Source: Blastococcus saxobsidens (GTDB lineage Bacteria; Actinomycetota; Actinomycetes; Mycobacteriales; Geodermatophilaceae). Taken from it: 64,000 nucleotides of DNA. Below, one piece after another: positions 49,221-57,821 of this stretch. Numbering within the stretch: the first letter of the stretch is position 1; the number at the start of each line of letters is the position of its first letter. The DNA lies in NCBI RefSeq assembly GCF_010682065.1, contig NZ_JAAGWG010000011.1, positions 62,001 to 126,000 on the forward strand, read 5' to 3'. Under the pieces are notes generated by a model, which saw only the letters and a program-made list of their open reading frames with translations, had not been told where the DNA came from and ran no database searches. Position numbers and translations under genes: made by a program.

Positions 49221-49435
49221 CGTCCGCCCGCGCTCGGGTGCCGGGCGGCGCGGCGCGCCCAGTGGCGTGATCAAGCCCACCCACCCGTGCGCGGGAGGTC
49301 ACAGCGTTCGCGGCGAACCCGCAGGTCGGAGCGGCTTAGAGTCGAGGGGAAGCGCCACCCGGGTCGATGGAGACGTCGGGAGGCCGGCCCACGACGTGCG
49401 GCCGAGCGCGCTCCGGACCGTCGAGGAGATCTGCC

Positions 49436-49606
49436 ATGAACCCTGCCCTGTTCGTCACCGAGGGTGTCAGCACCGACCTCATCGCCGGCGGTGAGCCGCG
49501 GCTGCGCCGCCACCGCGGGAGCGACGGCTCCTGGTTCACCCGCGCCGCGCAGTTCGTCCGCCGCCTGCGCCCGGCGTCGGTCCGGGTACCGGTCCTCTCC
49601 CGCTGA
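49436..49606 (+). CDS. Small basic protein of unknown function
   Basis: This is a 56-residue frame from ATG 49436, with GAGGAG seven bases upstream. The N-terminal half is neutral ('MNPALFVTEGVSTDLIAGG'), and the C-terminal half is strongly basic with 'RLRRHRG' and 'FVRRLRPASVRVPVL'. No family is recognised and no signal peptide is seen. It lies about 215 bp past the MFS stop, so it has room for its own promoter, and ends just before the convergent RpiB-like gene. Confidence 0.55.
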   Translation: MNPALFVTEGVSTDLIAGGEPRLRRHRGSDGSWFTRAAQFVRRLRPASVRVPVLSR

Positions 49607-49624
49607 CCCCTGGGGCCGGTCGCG

Positions 49625-50080
49625 CTACAGCAGCGACTCGCCCCGCTCCAGCGCCTGGATCATCGCCACGCGGCGGGCGTGCACGTCGCCCTTGAACGGC
49701 GTCGCCAACCACGTGGCCAGCACCAGCTCCGCCGTGCCGGGCGCGATCACCTTGGCCCCGAGGACCAGCACGTTGGAGTCGTTGTTCCCGCGGGAGATCT
49801 CGGCGTGCCACACGTCGGGGCACAGTCCCGCACGGATGCCGGCCAGCTTGTTGCAGGCGATCACCTCGCCCTGGCCGCTGCCGCCGACGACGACCGCCCG
49901 GTCGGCCCGGCCGTCCACCACCCGCCGGCAGACGTCCTCGCACAGCGGGGGGTAGTCGACGACCTCGTCGGGCGAGGTCGGCCCGCGGTCGTCGACCACG
50001 TGGCCCGCGGCCCGCAGGGTGTCGACCAGCCGGGCCTTGAGGGCGACGCCGTTGTGGTCGGCGGTGATGGCGATCCGCAC
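49625..50080 (-). CDS. rpiB: RpiB/LacAB-family sugar-phosphate isomerase
   Basis: This 151-residue isomerase has 'RIAITADHNGVALKARLVD' (phosphate-binding His), 'VVGGSGQGEVIACNKLAGIRAGLC' and 'SRGNNDSNVLVLGAKVI'. The GGSGxGE pattern places the catalytic Glu as in the mycobacterial RpiB type rather than the Cys of the E. coli enzyme. It starts 9 bases after the stop of the decarboxylase-like gene and is probably co-transcribed under the same operator. It may isomerise ribose 5-phosphate, or it may be recruited for a pathway acid or sugar. Confidence 0.85.
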   Translation of the reverse strand: MRIAITADHNGVALKARLVDTLRAAGHVVDDRGPTSPDEVVDYPPLCEDVCRRVVDGRADRAVVVGGSGQGEVIACNKLAGIRAGLCPDVWHAEISRGNNDSNVLVLGAKVIAPGTAELVLATWLATPFKGDVHARRVAMIQALERGESLL

Positions 50081-50089
50081 GTCCCCCCC

Positions 50090-51031
50090 TCAGCCCGTGA
50101 CGTCGCGCGTGCCGGGGGCGAAGACGTCCTCCAGGCGCGGTGCGCGGTCGAGGATGTGCTGGTCCACCGCGGTCCGCAGCAGGCCCTCGAGCACCTCCCG
50201 GTTGGGCTCGATCCCGTACGGCAGGGGATCGTCCCACCCGGTGAGCTCCAGAACGGTGCGGTGCATGCGGTCGGTCGCCGTCTCCTGCGGCAGGGACCCG
50301 CTGCGCAACTGCTCCACGTAGCGCCGTTTGGACTCGGCGAAGGCGTCGAACACCCGGCGCCCGAGGTCGGGGTGCTGCTCGAGCAACTCGTCCCGGACGA
50401 CGACGAGGTGGTTGATCGGCCACAGGCCCCGCTGCAGGGCCGCGTGCGCCGCGCCCTCGGGGAGCAGCGGCCGGGCGTCGGGGGAGTCGATCTCCACCCC
50501 GACCACCGCGGCCAGGTCCCCGCTGGCGAGCATCTCGTCGAGGGTGCGTCCCGGGTCGACGGGCACGACGTTCGCCGGCGGGCGGTAGGCCTCGACGTGC
50601 TCGTCGCCGGAGAGCACCCAGGTGACCGAGTCCAGGTCCACCCCGTGCTCGTCGGCCAGCACCGAGCGCGCCCACACGCCGGTGGTGACCGTGTAGCCCC
50701 GGTTGACGCCGACCTTCCGGCCCTCGAGCTGCTTCGGCGAGGTGATGCCGTGCCGCGTGTCGACGGTGATCGCCCCGTGGTGGAAGCCGCGGACGAGGAA
50801 CGCCGGCACCGCGGTGAAGCGGACGCCGTGCGCCTTCGCGACCAGGTAGGTCGTGAGCGCCATCTCGCAGACGTCGAACTCCAGGTTCCGCACCATCCGG
50901 CGGAAGCCCTGCACCAGCACCGGGACGTCGACGAAGTCGAGGGTCGCGCCCTCGGGGGTGACGCTCCCGTCGAGGAGCGCCCGGTTGTTGCCCTGGGCGC
51001 GCGTGACGGTGCGCAGGTTCAGGTCGGCCAT
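50090..51031 (-). CDS. 4,5-Dihydroxyphthalate decarboxylase-like protein 1
   Basis: This 313-residue protein of the Pht5 (4,5-dihydroxyphthalate decarboxylase) family has a periplasmic-binding-protein fold but no signal peptide, so it is cytosolic. It has 'DFVDVPVLVQGFRRMVRNLEFDVCEMALTTYLVAKAHG' and 'QLEGRKVGVNRGYTVTTGVWARSVL' style segments (only extracts given). Pht5 removes a carboxyl to give protocatechuate; the true substrate here is not provable. ATG 51031. It is divergent from the alcohol dehydrogenase, with an exact GntR operator between. Confidence 0.85.
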   Translation of the reverse strand: MADLNLRTVTRAQGNNRALLDGSVTPEGATLDFVDVPVLVQGFRRMVRNLEFDVCEMALTTYLVAKAHGVRFTAVPAFLVRGFHHGAITVDTRHGITSPKQLEGRKVGVNRGYTVTTGVWARSVLADEHGVDLDSVTWVLSGDEHVEAYRPPANVVPVDPGRTLDEMLASGDLAAVVGVEIDSPDARPLLPEGAAHAALQRGLWPINHLVVVRDELLEQHPDLGRRVFDAFAESKRRYVEQLRSGSLPQETATDRMHRTVLELTGWDDPLPYGIEPNREVLEGLLRTAVDQHILDRAPRLEDVFAPGTRDVTG

Positions 51032-51054
51032 GGCGGCGGACGCTAGCACGCTGG

Positions 51055-51065
51055 TGGTCAGACCA
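51055..51065. promoter_or_regulatory. GntR/FCD operator TGGT-CAG-ACCA in divergent promoter
   Basis: This exact copy of the island palindrome lies 24 bp from the decarboxylase-like start (51031) and 53 bp from the alcohol dehydrogenase start (51118). It could control both directions. Confidence 0.75.
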
Positions 51066-51117
51066 ATAGACCGTCGATTAGGGTGGCCCGCGACACACAC
51101 CGGAGGAGGGGGCAGCG

Positions 51118-52233
51118 ATGGCAGAGCAGGTGCTCGCAGCGGTTCGCACCGCACCGGGGACGACGGAGCTCCGTGAGTTCCCGATGCCCGACATCGCGGA
51201 CGACGCCGCGTTGCTCAAGATCGAGGTGGCCGGCATCTGCGGCACCGACGTCAAGCTGTACCGCAGGCCCACGATCGACGGGCCGGTGATCATGGGGCAC
51301 GAGAACGTCGGCATCGTCGCCCGGGCGGGCGCGAAGTGGTCGAAGATCCACGGCCTCGCCGAGGGCGACCGGATCTTCGTCGAGCACTACGTCGGCTGCA
51401 TGCACTGCGAGTGGTGCCGGGCGGGGGAGTACCGCCACTGCGAGCTCACCGACTGGCGCACCAACCCCGATGCCCGTCGCTACGGCTACACCTCGTCGGA
51501 CAACCCCGGCCGCCTCTGGGGCGGCTTCGCGCAGTACATGTACCTGCCGTGGAACGCCGTCACCCACAAGGTGCCCGACGGCGTCAGCGCCGAGCTCGCC
51601 GGCCTGGTGACCCCGCTGTCCAACGGGATCGAGTGGGCGCTCAACGCGGGCAAGGTCGGCTACGCGACCACCGTGCTGATCCAGGGACCCGGTCAGCAGG
51701 GGCTCTCCCAGGTCGTCGCGTCCAAGCAGGCCGGTGCCTCGCTGATCGTCGTCACCGGCACCACCCGCGACGCGACCCGGCTGCAGCTGGCCCGGGACCT
51801 CGGCGCGGACGCGGTCATCGACGTCCAGCAGGAGAACCCGCTGGAGCGGGTCCTGGAGCTCACGGGGGGCGTGGGTGTCGACGTCGTCCTGGACTGCACC
51901 TCGGGGGCCGGGACCGCGCCCGTCCTGCTCGGCATCGACGCGCTGAAGCGGCGCGAGGGGATCATGGTGACCCAGGGCGAGGAGGCGGCGTTCCCCGACT
52001 TCCCGCTGAAGAAGATGACCGAGAAGTGCATCACCCTCGGCAGCGCCCGCGGCCACAGCTACCGCTCCGTGGAGCTGGCGCTGGACCAGCTGGCGTCGGG
52101 CCGGTTCCCCCTGGAGCGGCTGGCCACGCACAGCTTCGGCCTCGAGGACGTCGACCACGCCATCCGGGCCCTCGCCGGCGAGACCGGCGAGGACGCGCTG
52201 CACATCTCGCTCAAGCCCTGGGGCGACGAGTGA
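51118..52233 (+). CDS. Zinc-dependent alcohol dehydrogenase (MDR family)
   Basis: This 371-residue medium-chain dehydrogenase has catalytic zinc ligands Cys41 (GICGTD) and His61-Glu62 (MGHENVG), and structural zinc Cys 94, 97, 100 and 108 ([15 protein letters not shown]). The Rossmann part is '[22 protein letters not shown]'. GGAGGAGG precedes ATG 51118. It leads a five-gene operon (ADH, LigK-like, LigJ-like, decarboxylase-like, HIBADH-like) with overlapping stops and starts, so it probably oxidises a diol or hydroxy intermediate of the same pathway. Confidence 0.93.
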   Translation: MAEQVLAAVRTAPGTTELREFPMPDIADDAALLKIEVAGICGTDVKLYRRPTIDGPVIMGHENVGIVARAGAKWSKIHGLAEGDRIFVEHYVGCMHCEWCRAGEYRHCELTDWRTNPDARRYGYTSSDNPGRLWGGFAQYMYLPWNAVTHKVPDGVSAELAGLVTPLSNGIEWALNAGKVGYATTVLIQGPGQQGLSQVVASKQAGASLIVVTGTTRDATRLQLARDLGADAVIDVQQENPLERVLELTGGVGVDVVLDCTSGAGTAPVLLGIDALKRREGIMVTQGEEAAFPDFPLKKMTEKCITLGSARGHSYRSVELALDQLASGRFPLERLATHSFGLEDVDHAIRALAGETGEDALHISLKPWGDE

Positions 52234-52934
52234 GCGCCATCCGGGGGGACGTCGTCGTCACGGGGATCGCCAGGGCGGACCGCGCGGCCGTCGACGGCCT
52301 GGCCGAGTGCGGCGTCGCGACCGTCCACGAGGCGCAGGGGCGCACGCACCTGCTGGACCCGACCCTGCGGCCGGTGTTCCCGGGCGCCCGGATCGCCGGC
52401 ACCGCGGTCACCGTGAGCCTGCCGCCGGGTGACAACTGGATGGTGCACGTCGCGGTCGAGCAGTGCGCCGAGGGGGACGTCCTGGTCATCGCCCCGACGA
52501 CGCCGTCGCAGGCGGCCTACATCGGTGACCTGCTGGCCACCGCGCTGGCCACCCGGGGGGTCCGCGGCGTGGTGGTGGACGCGGGGGTCCGCGACGTGGC
52601 GGAGCTGACCGGCATGGCCTTCCCGGCGTGGTCCCGGCACGTGTCGGCGTTCGGCTGCGTGAAGGAGACGCTCGGCAGCGTCAACGTCGGCGTGGTCTGC
52701 GCCGGTCAGTGGATCGAGCCGGGCGACGTGGTCGTCGCCGACGACGACGGCGTGGTGGTGGTCCCGCGGGACCGCGCAGCCGAGGTGCTGGTGGCCGCCC
52801 GGGCGCGCGAGGAGCGGGAGGCCGGCATCCGCGAGCGCTACCGCGCCGGGCAGCTGGGCCTGGACATGAACCACATGCGGGAGCCCCTGGCCGCCAAGGG
52901 CCTCCGCTACGTCGAGCAGGAGCCCTCACGGTGA
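52230..52934 (+). CDS. ligK: RraA-family aldolase, LigK/GalC-like (CHA aldolase/oxaloacetate decarboxylase)
   Basis: This 234-residue protein of the HMG/CHA aldolase (RraA-like) family has '[21 protein letters not shown]', '[18 protein letters not shown]', '[24 protein letters not shown]' (catalytic Arg-Asp) and '[17 protein letters not shown]'. LigK cleaves 4-carboxy-4-hydroxy-2-oxoadipate to pyruvate and oxaloacetate. The GTG overlaps the ADH stop (GTGA) and the end overlaps the LigJ-like start, so neighbouring steps of one pathway are coupled. Confidence 0.9.
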   Translation: MSAIRGDVVVTGIARADRAAVDGLAECGVATVHEAQGRTHLLDPTLRPVFPGARIAGTAVTVSLPPGDNWMVHVAVEQCAEGDVLVIAPTTPSQAAYIGDLLATALATRGVRGVVVDAGVRDVAELTGMAFPAWSRHVSAFGCVKETLGSVNVGVVCAGQWIEPGDVVVADDDGVVVVPRDRAAEVLVAARAREEREAGIRERYRAGQLGLDMNHMREPLAAKGLRYVEQEPSR

Positions 52935-53941
52935 TCATCGACTGCCACGGTCACTACACGACCGAGCCGGGCCAGCTGAAGCTCTTCCGCCAGGCGCAGA
53001 AGGCCGCGCTCGACAGCGGCGGCGCCGCGCCCCGGCTCGGGACCATCAGCGACGACGAGGTCCGCGAGAGCGTCGAGGGCAACCAGCTGAGGGTGCTGCG
53101 CGAGCGCGGCGGTGACCTGATGATCTTCTCGCCCCGGGCCTCGGGGATGGAGCACCACGTGACCGACCGGGACACCGCCGTCGCGTGGGCCCGTGCCAGC
53201 AACGACCTCGTCGCCCGCGTCGCCGACCTCTACCCGCAGCACTTCGCGGCGGTCTGCCAGCTCCCGCAGACCCCCGGGGGCGCACTGGACGACGTCGTCG
53301 CCGAGCTGCGCCGCTGCGTCGAGGAGCGTGGGTTCGTCGGCGCCAACCTCAACCCGGATCCCTCCGGCGGGCACTGGAACTCCCCGCCGCTGACCGATCC
53401 GTACTGGTACCCGGTGTACGAGGCGCTCGTGGAGCTCGACGTGCCGGCGATGGTGCACGTCTCCAGCTCCTGCAACCCCAACTTCCACGCGCTCGGCGCC
53501 CATTACCTCAACGCCGACACCTCCGCCTTCATGCAGTTGCTGGAGGGTGACCTGTTCGAGCGGTTCCCGACGCTGCGGCTGGTCATCCCGCACGGCGGCG
53601 GGGCGGTGCCCTACCACTGGGGCCGGTACCGGGGGCTCTCGATGCGCATAGGGTGGAAGGACCCGTCGGAGCTGCTGCGCAACGTCTTCTTCGACACCTG
53701 CGTGTACCACCAGCCGGGGATCGACCTGCTGACCCGGGTGATCCCGGCGGAGAACATCCTCTTCGCCTCCGAGATGCTCGGTGCGGTGCGAGGCGGGGAC
53801 CCGGAGACCGGCATCGCCTGGGACGACACCAAGCGGTACCTGGACGCGGCCGGTCTGGACGAGACCCGGCTGCAGGCCATCTTCGAGGACAATGCCCGCC
53901 GGGTCTACCCCCGGCTCGATGCCCGCCTGAGAGGGAAGTGA
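52931..53941 (+). CDS. ligJ: 4-Oxalomesaconate hydratase (LigJ-like amidohydrolase)
   Basis: This 336-residue amidohydrolase-superfamily enzyme is very similar to LigJ of Sphingobium: '[10 protein letters not shown]' (metal His6, His8), '[12 protein letters not shown]', '[21 protein letters not shown]', '[16 protein letters not shown]', '[15 protein letters not shown]' and '[11 protein letters not shown]'. LigJ hydrates 4-oxalomesaconate to CHA in the protocatechuate 4,5-cleavage and gallate pathways, directly before LigK. GTG start overlaps the ligK stop. This is the clearest pathway marker of the island. Confidence 0.94.
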   Translation: MIIDCHGHYTTEPGQLKLFRQAQKAALDSGGAAPRLGTISDDEVRESVEGNQLRVLRERGGDLMIFSPRASGMEHHVTDRDTAVAWARASNDLVARVADLYPQHFAAVCQLPQTPGGALDDVVAELRRCVEERGFVGANLNPDPSGGHWNSPPLTDPYWYPVYEALVELDVPAMVHVSSSCNPNFHALGAHYLNADTSAFMQLLEGDLFERFPTLRLVIPHGGGAVPYHWGRYRGLSMRIGWKDPSELLRNVFFDTCVYHQPGIDLLTRVIPAENILFASEMLGAVRGGDPETGIAWDDTKRYLDAAGLDETRLQAIFEDNARRVYPRLDARLRGK

Positions 53942-53946
53942 CCCCC

Positions 53947-54936
53947 GTGTCCCGACTGCACCTGACGTTCGCCTGCGGCGACTACGACCGGACCCGCGCC
54001 CTGGAGGAGGGCACGGTCCGCCCCGACGGCATCGACCTGACCTACCTGCGGCTGCCGGTGGAGGAGACCTTCTTCCGGATGATGCGGTACCGGGAGTTCG
54101 AGGTCGCCGAGATGTCGCTGTCGTCCTACGTGAAGTCCCTCGACCTCGAGGACCCGCCGTTCGTCGCGCTGCCGGTCTACACCTCGCGGCAGTTCCGGCA
54201 CACCGGGATCTTCGTGAACGCCCGCTCGGGCATCGACAAGCCCGAGGACCTGCGCGGCAAGGTCGTGGGCACGCCGGAGTGGCAGCTGACCGCGAACGTC
54301 TGGATCCGGGGCTTCCTCGCCGACCAGTACGGCGTGCCGGTCGACTCGGTCGAGTACCGGACCGGCGGCCAGGAGACCCCGGGCCGGATCGAGAAGGCCG
54401 CGGTGGATCTCGGCGAACGCATCCGCATCTCGCCGATCGGACCGGGCCAGACGCTGTCGCAGATGCTGGCCGACGGCGAGATCGACGCCTTCCAGGGGCC
54501 GCGGGTGCCGTCGTCCTTCGTGCCCGGAGGCAACGTGCGCCGGCTGTTCGCCGACCCGGTGGCCGCCGAGAAGCAGTACTTCGCCGAGACCGGGATCTTC
54601 CCGATCATGCACGTCGTGGTCGTGCGCCGGGACGTCTACGACAGGCACCCGTGGGTGGCCCAGACGCTCACCAAGGCGTTCCACCTGGCGAAGCAGAAGG
54701 CGGCGGCCGAGCTGTACGACGCCTCGGCGCTGCGCTTCATGCTGCCCTGGCTCATCCCCGGCCTCGAGGAGGCGCGGACCCTGATGGGTGACGACTACTG
54801 GTCCTACGGCCTCCAGGCCAACGAGCACGTGCTGAGCACGTTCCTGGGCTACCACCACGAGCAGGGGCTGTCCCGGCGGCGGTACGAGCCGGCGGAGCTC
54901 TTCGCGCCGGAAGCCACCGAGACGTTCGTCATCTGA
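53947..54936 (+). CDS. 4,5-Dihydroxyphthalate decarboxylase-like protein 2
   Basis: This 329-residue Pht5-family protein begins 'LHLTFACGDYDRTRALEEGTVRPDGIDLTYL', with 'VEETFFRMMRYREFEVAEMSLSSYV' and 'GIFPIMHVVVVRRDVYDRHPWV' (extracts). It is closer to characterised 4,5-dihydroxyphthalate decarboxylases than the 50090-51031 paralogue, judged by this N-terminal pattern. It is cytosolic, with no signal peptide. It lies between ligJ and the second HIBADH-like gene, whose ATG overlaps its stop. It would supply protocatechuate or a related catechol. Confidence 0.88.
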   Translation: MSRLHLTFACGDYDRTRALEEGTVRPDGIDLTYLRLPVEETFFRMMRYREFEVAEMSLSSYVKSLDLEDPPFVALPVYTSRQFRHTGIFVNARSGIDKPEDLRGKVVGTPEWQLTANVWIRGFLADQYGVPVDSVEYRTGGQETPGRIEKAAVDLGERIRISPIGPGQTLSQMLADGEIDAFQGPRVPSSFVPGGNVRRLFADPVAAEKQYFAETGIFPIMHVVVVRRDVYDRHPWVAQTLTKAFHLAKQKAAAELYDASALRFMLPWLIPGLEEARTLMGDDYWSYGLQANEHVLSTFLGYHHEQGLSRRRYEPAELFAPEATETFVI

Positions 54937-55757
54937 TGGCGGCTCCCGAGGAGGTCCGCACCGTCGGGGTCGTGGGCTGGGGCCGGATGGGCGCCGAGAT
55001 GGGCCGTTGGCTGCTCGAGCGCGGCTGGCCGGTCCTCGCGACCGATCCGGCGCCGGGCGCGGAGGACCGGATCCGGGCGGCGGGCGCGCAGTTCCGCGGC
55101 TCGGCTGCCGACGTCGCCCGGGAGGCCGACCTGGTGCTGCTGGTCGTCGTGGACGACGCGCAGGTGGAGGCGGCGATCGTCGGCGACGGCGGCATCCGGG
55201 ACGCGGCCCGTCCGGGCACCGTGGTGGCGATCTGCGCGTCCGTGCGGCCCGACACCTGCGTCCGGATGGCCGAGGCGGCCGCGGAGCGGGGCGTCGCGGT
55301 GGTCGACGTCGCACTGGTCGGGGGCGAGCGGGCGGCGGAGCAGGCCGGCCTGACGCTGATGTGCGGCGGCGACCCCGAGGTGCTCGACCGGTGCGCGCAG
55401 GCCTTCGCGGCGTTCGCGACCGACGTCTGCCACATCGGTGGGCCCGGCACCGGGCAGGTGGCGAAGAGTGCCAACAACGTGCTCATGTGGACGGCCCTGC
55501 GGGCCGACGTCGAGGTGCTGCGGCTGGCCAGGTCGCTCGGTGTCGCGCCGGGCCGGCTGCGCAGCATCCTGGGCGCCGGCACCGGCGCCAACCAGGTGCT
55601 CGCCGACTGGGGGCTGCACCGGCTGCGCTGGCCGGCGAAGGACCTGGAGGTCGCCCTGGCCATGGCCGAGGAGGCCGGCGTGGACGTGCCGCTGGTGCGG
55701 GCGCTCCAGCCGCTGGTGACGGAGCTGACCCGCGAGGACCTGGCCGACCTGCGCTGA
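54936..55757 (+). CDS. 3-Hydroxyisobutyrate dehydrogenase-family oxidoreductase 2
   Basis: This 273-residue beta-hydroxyacid dehydrogenase has the NAD(P) motif VVGWGRMGAEMGRWL, 'DVALVGGERAAEQAGLTLMCGG' and catalytic Lys in GQVAKSANNVLMW. It is paralogous to the 42513-43358 enzyme. The ATG overlaps the decarboxylase-like stop (TGATG). It ends the ADH-ligK-ligJ operon and is followed by a perfect hairpin. It may replace the unrelated dehydrogenases used for the same steps in known phthalate or protocatechuate pathways. Confidence 0.9.
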   Translation: MAAPEEVRTVGVVGWGRMGAEMGRWLLERGWPVLATDPAPGAEDRIRAAGAQFRGSAADVAREADLVLLVVVDDAQVEAAIVGDGGIRDAARPGTVVAICASVRPDTCVRMAEAAAERGVAVVDVALVGGERAAEQAGLTLMCGGDPEVLDRCAQAFAAFATDVCHIGGPGTGQVAKSANNVLMWTALRADVEVLRLARSLGVAPGRLRSILGAGTGANQVLADWGLHRLRWPAKDLEVALAMAEEAGVDVPLVRALQPLVTELTREDLADLR

Positions 55758-55766
55758 GGCCTGCCT

Positions 55767-55796
55767 CCCCCGTGGCGGCCCGGGCCGCCACGGGGG
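55767..55796. terminator. Bidirectional terminator
   Basis: A perfect 15+15 palindrome (CCCCCGTGGCGGCCC and complement) lies between the convergent HIBADH-like stop (55757) and the ferredoxin reductase stop (55803). Confidence 0.85.
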
Positions 55797-55802
55797 CGAG
55801 GG

Positions 55803-57062
55803 TCAGGCGGCCGCGGCGAGCACGCTCTTCAGCGGGGTGCCGGCGTCGGCGACCAGGTCGGCGGGCAGCCGCAACCCGTGGGTGAGGGCCTTGCGGACCG
55901 CCAGGTAGTCGGCGGGGGCGTTGACCGCGTCCACGGCCAGCAGGTCGCCGCCGCGGTAGTACAGGACCGAGAAGCTCTCGGTGTCCGGCTCCCCGCGGAC
56001 CACGTGCTCGTCGAAACCGGTGGAGAGCCCGGCGATCTGCAGCTTCAGATCGCCCTGGTTCGACCAGAACCACGGCACGCTGCGGGCGTTGCCCTCCCGG
56101 CCCAGCAGGGTGGCGGCCGCCAGCGTGGCCTGCGCGACGGCGCTCGGGACCGACTCCAGGCGGACCCGGCCCTCGCCGGTCATCGGGTGCGGCAGGACGG
56201 TGCAGTCCCCGGCGGCGACCACCGAGGGAGCGCTGGTGCGGGCGTGGGCGTCGACGACGATGCCGCCGTCGCACTCCAGTCCGAGCTGCTCGGCCAGCTC
56301 CACGCGCGGGATCACGCCGATGCCGACCATCACTAGGTCGGCCGGCAGGCTGCGGCCGTCGGCGAGGACCACGCCCTCGACCCGGCCCGCGGTGCCCTGG
56401 AAACCGACCACGCCGGTGGAGAGCAGGACGGTGCTGCCACGGCGCTCGTGCGCCCGCCGGTAGAACTCGGAGACGACCGGGGCGACGGCCCGGCCGACCA
56501 GGCGGTCGGCCGCCTCGACGACGGTGACCTGCTTGTCCAGGGCCCGGGCGGCAGCCGCCGCCTCCAGGCCGACGAACCCGCCGCCGACGACCACCACGCG
56601 CGAGGCCCCGGCCAGCTGGTCGCGCAGGGCGACGGCGTCATCGAGGTCGCGGAGGTACAGGATCCCGCCGAGGTCGGCCCCGGGGACGTCGAGACGGCGG
56701 GGGCGGGCGCCCACGGTGAGTGCCAGGCGGGCGAACGGCAGCTCCCGGCCACCGGAGGTGCGGGCCAGGCCGGGCTGCCCTCCGGAGGGAAGGGCGATCT
56801 GCTCGACCCGCTCGCCGCAGACCAGCTCGATGTCGTGCTCGGGGTAGAAGCCGGGGCTGCGGAACGCCAGTGCCTCCGTCGTCGCCGCTCCGGCGAGGAA
56901 CTCCTTCGACAGCGGAGGTCGCTGGTACGGCGGGTGCGCCTCCGCGCCGACGAGCGTGATCGGGGCGGTGTCGCCGAGCTGGCGCAGCGACGTGACCAGC
57001 TGGGCGCCTGCCTGGCTCGCGCCCACGACGAGCGTGCCGGCGTCGTGCTCGGAGCGCGGCAT
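55803..57062 (-). CDS. Ferredoxin reductase (FAD/NAD(P)-dependent, oxygenase-coupled)
   Basis: This 419-residue flavoprotein has the N-terminal FAD motif VVGASQAGAQLV, 'PPYQRPPLSKEFL', the NAD(P) motif VVVVGGGFVGLEAA, 'AGDCTVLPHP' and the C-terminal reductase domain containing 'WFWSNQGDLKLQIAGL'. It matches the reductases of Rieske and P450 systems (BphA4/RhdA4 type). ATG 57062 has GGAGG five bases upstream and is preferred over GTG 57098. It likely passes electrons from NAD(P)H to the ferredoxin at 35987-36310. A perfect GntR palindrome overlaps its promoter. Confidence 0.93.
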   Translation of the reverse strand: MPRSEHDAGTLVVGASQAGAQLVTSLRQLGDTAPITLVGAEAHPPYQRPPLSKEFLAGAATTEALAFRSPGFYPEHDIELVCGERVEQIALPSGGQPGLARTSGGRELPFARLALTVGARPRRLDVPGADLGGILYLRDLDDAVALRDQLAGASRVVVVGGGFVGLEAAAAARALDKQVTVVEAADRLVGRAVAPVVSEFYRRAHERRGSTVLLSTGVVGFQGTAGRVEGVVLADGRSLPADLVMVGIGVIPRVELAEQLGLECDGGIVVDAHARTSAPSVVAAGDCTVLPHPMTGEGRVRLESVPSAVAQATLAAATLLGREGNARSVPWFWSNQGDLKLQIAGLSTGFDEHVVRGEPDTESFSVLYYRGGDLLAVDAVNAPADYLAVRKALTHGLRLPADLVADAGTPLKSVLAAAA

Positions 57063-57083
57063 GACGACCTCCAGTATCGTGCT

Positions 57084-57100
57084 GAATGGTATTACCATTC
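57084..57100. promoter_or_regulatory. GntR/FCD operator GAATGGT-ATT-ACCATTC
   Basis: This 17-base perfect palindrome contains the exact TGGT-N3-ACCA core and is the most symmetric site in the island. It is 22 bp upstream of the ferredoxin reductase (57062) and 29 bp upstream of the class II aldolase (57129). Confidence 0.8.
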
Positions 57101-57128
57101 TGCCATAACGTCAGGAGGAGGGCGAGCC

Positions 57129-57821
57129 ATGACCGACGACCTGCGCCGACTGGTCTCCCTGGGGTGCCGGGTCCTCGGCGCCGCCGATCAGGGCGACCTC
57201 ATCTGGGGGCACGTCTCCGCCCGCGACCCCGAGGGCCGGGGTGTGTGGATGAAGGCCTCCGGGCTGGGCTTCGAGGAGGTCGGGCCGGAGGACGTCCTCC
57301 TGGTGGACTGGGACGGGGAGGTGCTCGCCGGCTCCGGCCGCCGGCACGCCGAGTACCCGATCCACACCGAGGTCATGCGGGCGCGACCCGACGTGGGCAG
57401 CGTGATCCACACCCACTCGCCGGCGGCCGTGGCGCTGGGAGCGCTCGGTGTCCCGCTGCGAGCCATCTCGCACGAGGCGAACCTGTTCGTCCCGCCGGAC
57501 GTCGCCCGCTTCACCGGAACCGGCGACCTCGTGCTGACCGCGGAGCTGGGCCGCGCCGTCGCTGCCGCGCTGGGTGACCGCAACGCCTGCCTGCTGGTCA
57601 ACCACGGCATCGTCGTCGCCGCGCCGGACGTGCAGACCGCGACGGTCACCGCCTACCTGCTCGATCGCGCCTGCCGGATGCAGCTGACGGCCATGGCGGC
57701 CGGCGGGTGGGCCACCTGGTCCTCGCCCCAGGAGTCGCTCGCCAAGCGTGAGCACTGCTATCCCGACCCGCTGCTGCAGGGGGCCTGGGAGTACCTGGTG
57801 CGGCGACTGGAGCGGAGCTAG
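57129..57821 (+). CDS. Class II aldolase/adducin-family protein
   Basis: This 230-residue zinc enzyme of the class II aldolase family has 'WGHVSARDPEGRGVWMKASGLGFEEV', Glu in 'YPIHTEVMRARP', zinc ligands in HTHSP and a later NHGIVV. The family includes fuculose-phosphate aldolase and the aromatic-acid decarboxylases of phthalate and protocatechuate-2,3 pathways (3,4-dihydroxyphthalate decarboxylase, HCOMODA decarboxylase). Island context favours a decarboxylase. AGGAGGAGGG precedes ATG 57129. Its stop overlaps that of the convergent MFS gene by 4 bp. Confidence 0.87.
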   Translation: MTDDLRRLVSLGCRVLGAADQGDLIWGHVSARDPEGRGVWMKASGLGFEEVGPEDVLLVDWDGEVLAGSGRRHAEYPIHTEVMRARPDVGSVIHTHSPAAVALGALGVPLRAISHEANLFVPPDVARFTGTGDLVLTAELGRAVAAALGDRNACLLVNHGIVVAAPDVQTATVTAYLLDRACRMQLTAMAAGGWATWSSPQESLAKREHCYPDPLLQGAWEYLVRRLERS

